Positions 6,507 through 8,352 of a stretch of DNA of 8,352 bases are shown here, piece by piece. Source of the stretch: Betaproteobacteria bacterium (GTDB taxonomy: Bacteria > Pseudomonadota > Gammaproteobacteria > Burkholderiales > Burkholderiaceae). Below the pieces are notes generated by a model. It saw nothing but the letters and a program-made list of their open reading frames with translations, was not told the DNA's origin and ran no database searches. Within the stretch, counting starts at the first letter, position 1. Each line of letters opens with the position of its first letter. Location: contig JABMMT010000335.1 of the NCBI GenBank assembly GCA_013205155.1, positions 1 to 8,352 on the forward strand, read 5' to 3'. The position numbers and the translations under genes are program-made.

Positions 6507-7772
6507 TCATTTAGAAATTTGTGTTATCTGGTCACATGTGTCTAATGCCGACTTAATTGCTGCATCCATATTATAGTATTCCCATTCCGAAAATCTGCCA
6601 GTTAAAAAGAGTCTATGCTCACAAACACTTGCCTTTATTTGATCAACCAATCTTCTTGTTGACTCGTTTTGGATTACATAAGCATTATTTTCTCTGTTAA
6701 AGCTGACTGGTGTCAATGAAAATGGTAACGAGGAAGCTTCTTCTTTCATTTCTTCGTCCGAAAGTATGCCTGAGAACTCAACGGTACAAGATGTTCTGTC
6801 TATATTAATGCTGGCTGGGTTATTGCTTTGCGAAAAATTTCCAGTCATAATTATTCTATGAGCCTTAAAGGCTTCTTCCGGTAAATATATCCACGAGAAT
6901 TCGTTTGAGGTGCAGCTGCAAAGCATATTACTTGTTGGGTTGGATCTCAGATCGCTAGTTTCGTCTAGTAGGCCTCGACTGCGCCATTCGCCGCTAATTA
7001 TCCTTCTCAGTTCCCTGAGGTCGCCAGTGTAAATGGCCGCATCAAAAATTCTATTGTTTACCTGTACACCCATTGGGCATATTGATATATTTTCAATTCC
7101 GGCCTCTATCATTTCAATCCCTTTGGCTAGGGTATTAATTATAAATTGGGAGCCCCCTTCTTTTGGATAGAAGAACTTTGCATGTATCATATTATTCTCT
7201 TCCTCACGGAGTATATTTGCAGTAATTACCTGTTCGGAGGACGGCATTGGAAGTTTTCCTCCTAGCCAGTGTAGGGGAATCTTGGTTATGTCCATTTGCC
7301 ATATTTTACTATTGTATGGATAGAAATATTGCTTGTATAGCGTTTCTCCAAATGTTTCCAGGAAGAATTCGCCAAGGTTCTTTTTCTTGCGTTGCGCATT
7401 TTCACTGGAACTGAGTGTAAGTATTTCCGCGATCGCCTTCTTTGCAATTTCTTCTGGGAGTTGCCAAAGATGGTTCTCTATGGGATAGCCTATTATTTGT
7501 CCACCTAAGTAAATGCCAGCGTTCCTTTTGGCGTGTATGAAGTCGTTTTCTCTGTTGAAATGGTTCCAAAACCATTTGTTGACCTTTTCGTCTTTTGAGT
7601 TGAACACATGGCCTCCTACTCTGTGATATAAGAATCCATCTTCTCTGGTGCATCTTATCAATCCACCAAGCCTATCCTTTCTCTCGAATAAGACTGGTGT
7701 GTGGCCAAGCTCTTTTAGCCTTGCTGCCGCGCTAACCCCTGAAATTCCAGCACCGATAATGGCTATTTTCAT
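6507..7772 (-). CDS. FAD-dependent UDP-galactopyranose mutase-like flavoprotein
   Basis: This 421-residue protein belongs to the UDP-galactopyranose mutase/amine-oxidase flavoprotein group. The founding enzyme converts UDP-galactopyranose to UDP-galactofuranose. The N-terminal Rossmann motif GAGISG is at residues 7-12, followed by an acidic strand end (LFERKDRLGGL, 28-38) and VGGHVFNS at 52-59. The middle has YNSKIWQMDITKIPLHWLGG at 153-172. The C-terminus has GRFSEWEYYNMDAAIKSAL at 392-410, the FAD-contacting GRxxxYxYxxMD signature of this group. The protein is somewhat longer than typical bacterial Glf (about 370-390 residues) and belongs to a divergent branch, so true mutase activity is not assured. 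An excellent ribosome site AAAGGA at 7778-7783 lies 5 nt before the ATG and fixes the start. It is the first confident gene of the operon. Its presence suggests a furanose-containing or otherwise unusual glycan. Confidence 0.85.
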   Translation of the reverse strand: MKIAIIGAGISGVSAAARLKELGHTPVLFERKDRLGGLIRCTREDGFLYHRVGGHVFNSKDEKVNKWFWNHFNRENDFIHAKRNAGIYLGGQIIGYPIENHLWQLPEEIAKKAIAEILTLSSSENAQRKKKNLGEFFLETFGETLYKQYFYPYNSKIWQMDITKIPLHWLGGKLPMPSSEQVITANILREEENNMIHAKFFYPKEGGSQFIINTLAKGIEMIEAGIENISICPMGVQVNNRIFDAAIYTGDLRELRRIISGEWRSRGLLDETSDLRSNPTSNMLCSCTSNEFSWIYLPEEAFKAHRIIMTGNFSQSNNPASINIDRTSCTVEFSGILSDEEMKEEASSLPFSLTPVSFNRENNAYVIQNESTRRLVDQIKASVCEHRLFLTGRFSEWEYYNMDAAIKSALDTCDQITQISK

Positions 7773-7918
7773 CTTAATCCTTTAAGGCTGGTTGCTATTA
7801 ATCTCTTCGTGTCATTGGGTATTATAAATAATTGATCCCAATTCTTAGCATTTTCATGATTGAAGTAGGATGCATTCAATTTCTTTTTAAAATTGCTTAA
7901 CTTTTTTGTTAACTGCAT
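7769..7918 (-). CDS. Possible 49-residue basic small ORF or gene remnant upstream of the UGM-like gene
   Basis: A frame from the ATG at 7918 to the TGA at 7769 encodes a lysine-rich 49-residue peptide (starts MQLTKKLSNFKKKL, ends ATSLKGLR). Its stop overlaps the next start as ATGA, the common arrangement of translationally coupled genes. Its tail also contains the downstream gene's ribosome site. Against it: no strong ribosome site of its own, in-frame stops just upstream (TGA, then TAA), a very AT-rich composition, and a TATAAT inside it. I recognise no family. It could be the tail of a gene cut by the nearby rearrangement, a leader peptide, or chance. Confidence 0.35.
   Translation of the reverse strand: MQLTKKLSNFKKKLNASYFNHENAKNWDQLFIIPNDTKRLIATSLKGLR
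7778..7783 (-). promoter_or_regulatory. Ribosome binding site AAAGGA of the UGM-like gene
   Basis: AAAGGA on the minus strand is followed by a 5-nt spacer and the ATG at 7772. It is the best Shine-Dalgarno match in the operon and decides the start, just ahead of the GAGISG dinucleotide-binding motif. Confidence 0.65.
7821..7826 (-). promoter_or_regulatory. Candidate sigma-70 -10 box TATAAT for the operon
   Basis: A perfect TATAAT reads on the minus strand about 48 nt before the ATG of the UGM-like gene. No good -35 lies at 16-18 nt spacing (GCTAAG at 17). In such AT-rich DNA the hexamer could occur by chance. If active, the mRNA would start about 40 nt before that ATG and would exclude the 49-residue ORF. 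Confidence 0.25.
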
Positions 7919-8148
7919 CTTTCAAATTTAGGTGATCTTTTTATCTTAGCTCTGCTAGCTCCTATAGTCCAGCTGTTTGTCATGCCGTCCGGTTGGTTGT
8001 ATCGTGTTGAACTTGGCCGCCGTAGCCGGAGCTCCCCTCCACCAACCCCGTTACCTCGCGGATCGTCAGATCAATGCCGCTGAGCCAGCGCATTAAAATT
8101 ACCCCTGATTCAGCAAAGTAGCAGATAAACCACCAGGGGGTGCAACCT
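7919..8148. other. Junction between AT-rich glycan island and GC-rich mobile-element DNA
   Basis: No confident gene lies here. Base composition steps from about 27-37 % GC (7801-7980, in 60-nt blocks) to 53-63 % GC (7981-8100). The change falls near 7975. I cannot identify terminal inverted repeats or a target-site duplication, because the element runs off the window. A minus-strand frame across 7980-8177 is discussed among the findings. Confidence 0.5.
8101..8141 (+). other. Inverted repeat covering the transposase ribosome site
   Basis: ACCCCTG at 8101-8107 can pair with CAGGGGGT at 8134-8141, with one bulged G and a 26-nt loop. The right arm contains the G-rich Shine-Dalgarno region 8 nt before the ATG at 8149. 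Some insertion sequences use such a fold to hide the ribosome site in read-through transcripts; that function is inference here. Confidence 0.35.
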
Positions 8149-8352
8149 ATGAACAATGAGACCGATTTACGACGCACAATTTCGTGGTGAAATTCGCAAG
8201 CGGATGAGTCCTCCCAGCAGGGAAACAGTTACTGAAATTTCAATGGCTACAGGTATTAGCCGTTAAACGCTTTATTGCTGGAGGCACCTATGAAAACGAG
8301 AAGTGGAATTAGTGCCTGCAAGCAGTAGTGCTGCAGAAGAATGGGATTCAAG
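8149..8352 (+). pseudogene. Decayed transposase OrfA (IS3/IS911-like helix-turn-helix), runs off the window
   Basis: From the ATG at 8149, after a G-rich ribosome site, the reading is MNNETD and then breaks. Removing one T from the run at 8166-8168 restores MNNETDYDAQFRGEIRKR, followed by MSPPSRETVTEISMATGISR. After that come a TAA (8264-8266), TLYCWRHL, a TGA (8291-8293), and KREVELVPASSSAAEEWDS to the edge. This is the N-terminal helix-turn-helix layout of small transposase OrfA proteins (xxEISxxTGISxxTLYxW). The intact protein would bind the element ends during transposition. With one frameshift and two nonsense codons it cannot be made as such. It is the only plus-strand gene and marks the edge of the glycan cluster. 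Confidence 0.75.

Noticed and set aside
7402..7653. 83-codon minus-strand frame
   Set aside because: It is an out-of-frame shadow of the UGM-like flavoprotein, whose conserved motifs fill the main frame here.
7925..7980. Short palindromic pieces around GCTAGC and CTATAG as a terminator or tRNA-like fold
   Set aside because: The stems are only 3-6 bp, not followed by a U run, and no acceptor stem or anticodon arm can be drawn.
1..8352. CRISPR array, rRNA, tRNA or riboswitch
   Set aside because: I found no regularly spaced direct repeats, no conserved RNA signature, and no non-coding stretch long enough inside the operon.

Overview
The window looks like an accessory surface-polysaccharide (O-antigen, capsule or exopolysaccharide) locus from a bacterium, most likely Gram-negative. 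All confident genes lie on the minus strand and read from about 7.8 kb down through the left edge, so the order of transcription is right to left. The sugar genes are AT-rich (sampled stretches about 30-40 % GC). The far right end is sharply richer (about 58 % GC at 7981-8100) and carries a decayed transposase. This fits a low-GC glycan island inside a higher-GC genome. The style of the sugar genes and the transposase would suit a cyanobacterium or a proteobacterium, but nothing here fixes the taxon.

Layout in transcription order: (1) 8149-8352 (+), the remnant of a transposase OrfA, with one frameshift and two nonsense codons, running off the window; (2) 7919-8148, a non-coding junction with the GC step near 7975; (3) 7769-7918 (-), a possible 49-residue small or truncated ORF that overlaps the next start by ATGA; (4) 6507-7772 (-), a UDP-galactopyranose-mutase-like flavoprotein; (5) 5432-6427 (-), an extended SDR nucleotide-sugar epimerase/dehydratase with Ser in place of the YxxxK lysine; (6) 3029-5425 (-), a fused glycosyltransferase: short N-terminal repeat, GT4 domain, RgpF-like C-terminal domain; (7) 1054-3015 (-), a 653-residue protein of no family I recognise for certain, possibly a glycosyltransferase; (8) <1-1010 (-), the N-terminal 336 residues of a protein with the same repeat followed by a GGxxNRL fucosyltransferase-like segment.

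The gaps between genes 4 to 8 are 79, 6, 13 and 43 nt, so they probably form one operon. As I infer it, the two upstream enzymes make or remodel an activated sugar (perhaps a furanose or a modified hexose), and the three downstream proteins assemble it into a glycan. The novelty, if any, lies in the shared repeat that marks two of the assembly enzymes, the unassigned 653-residue protein, and the altered SDR active site.
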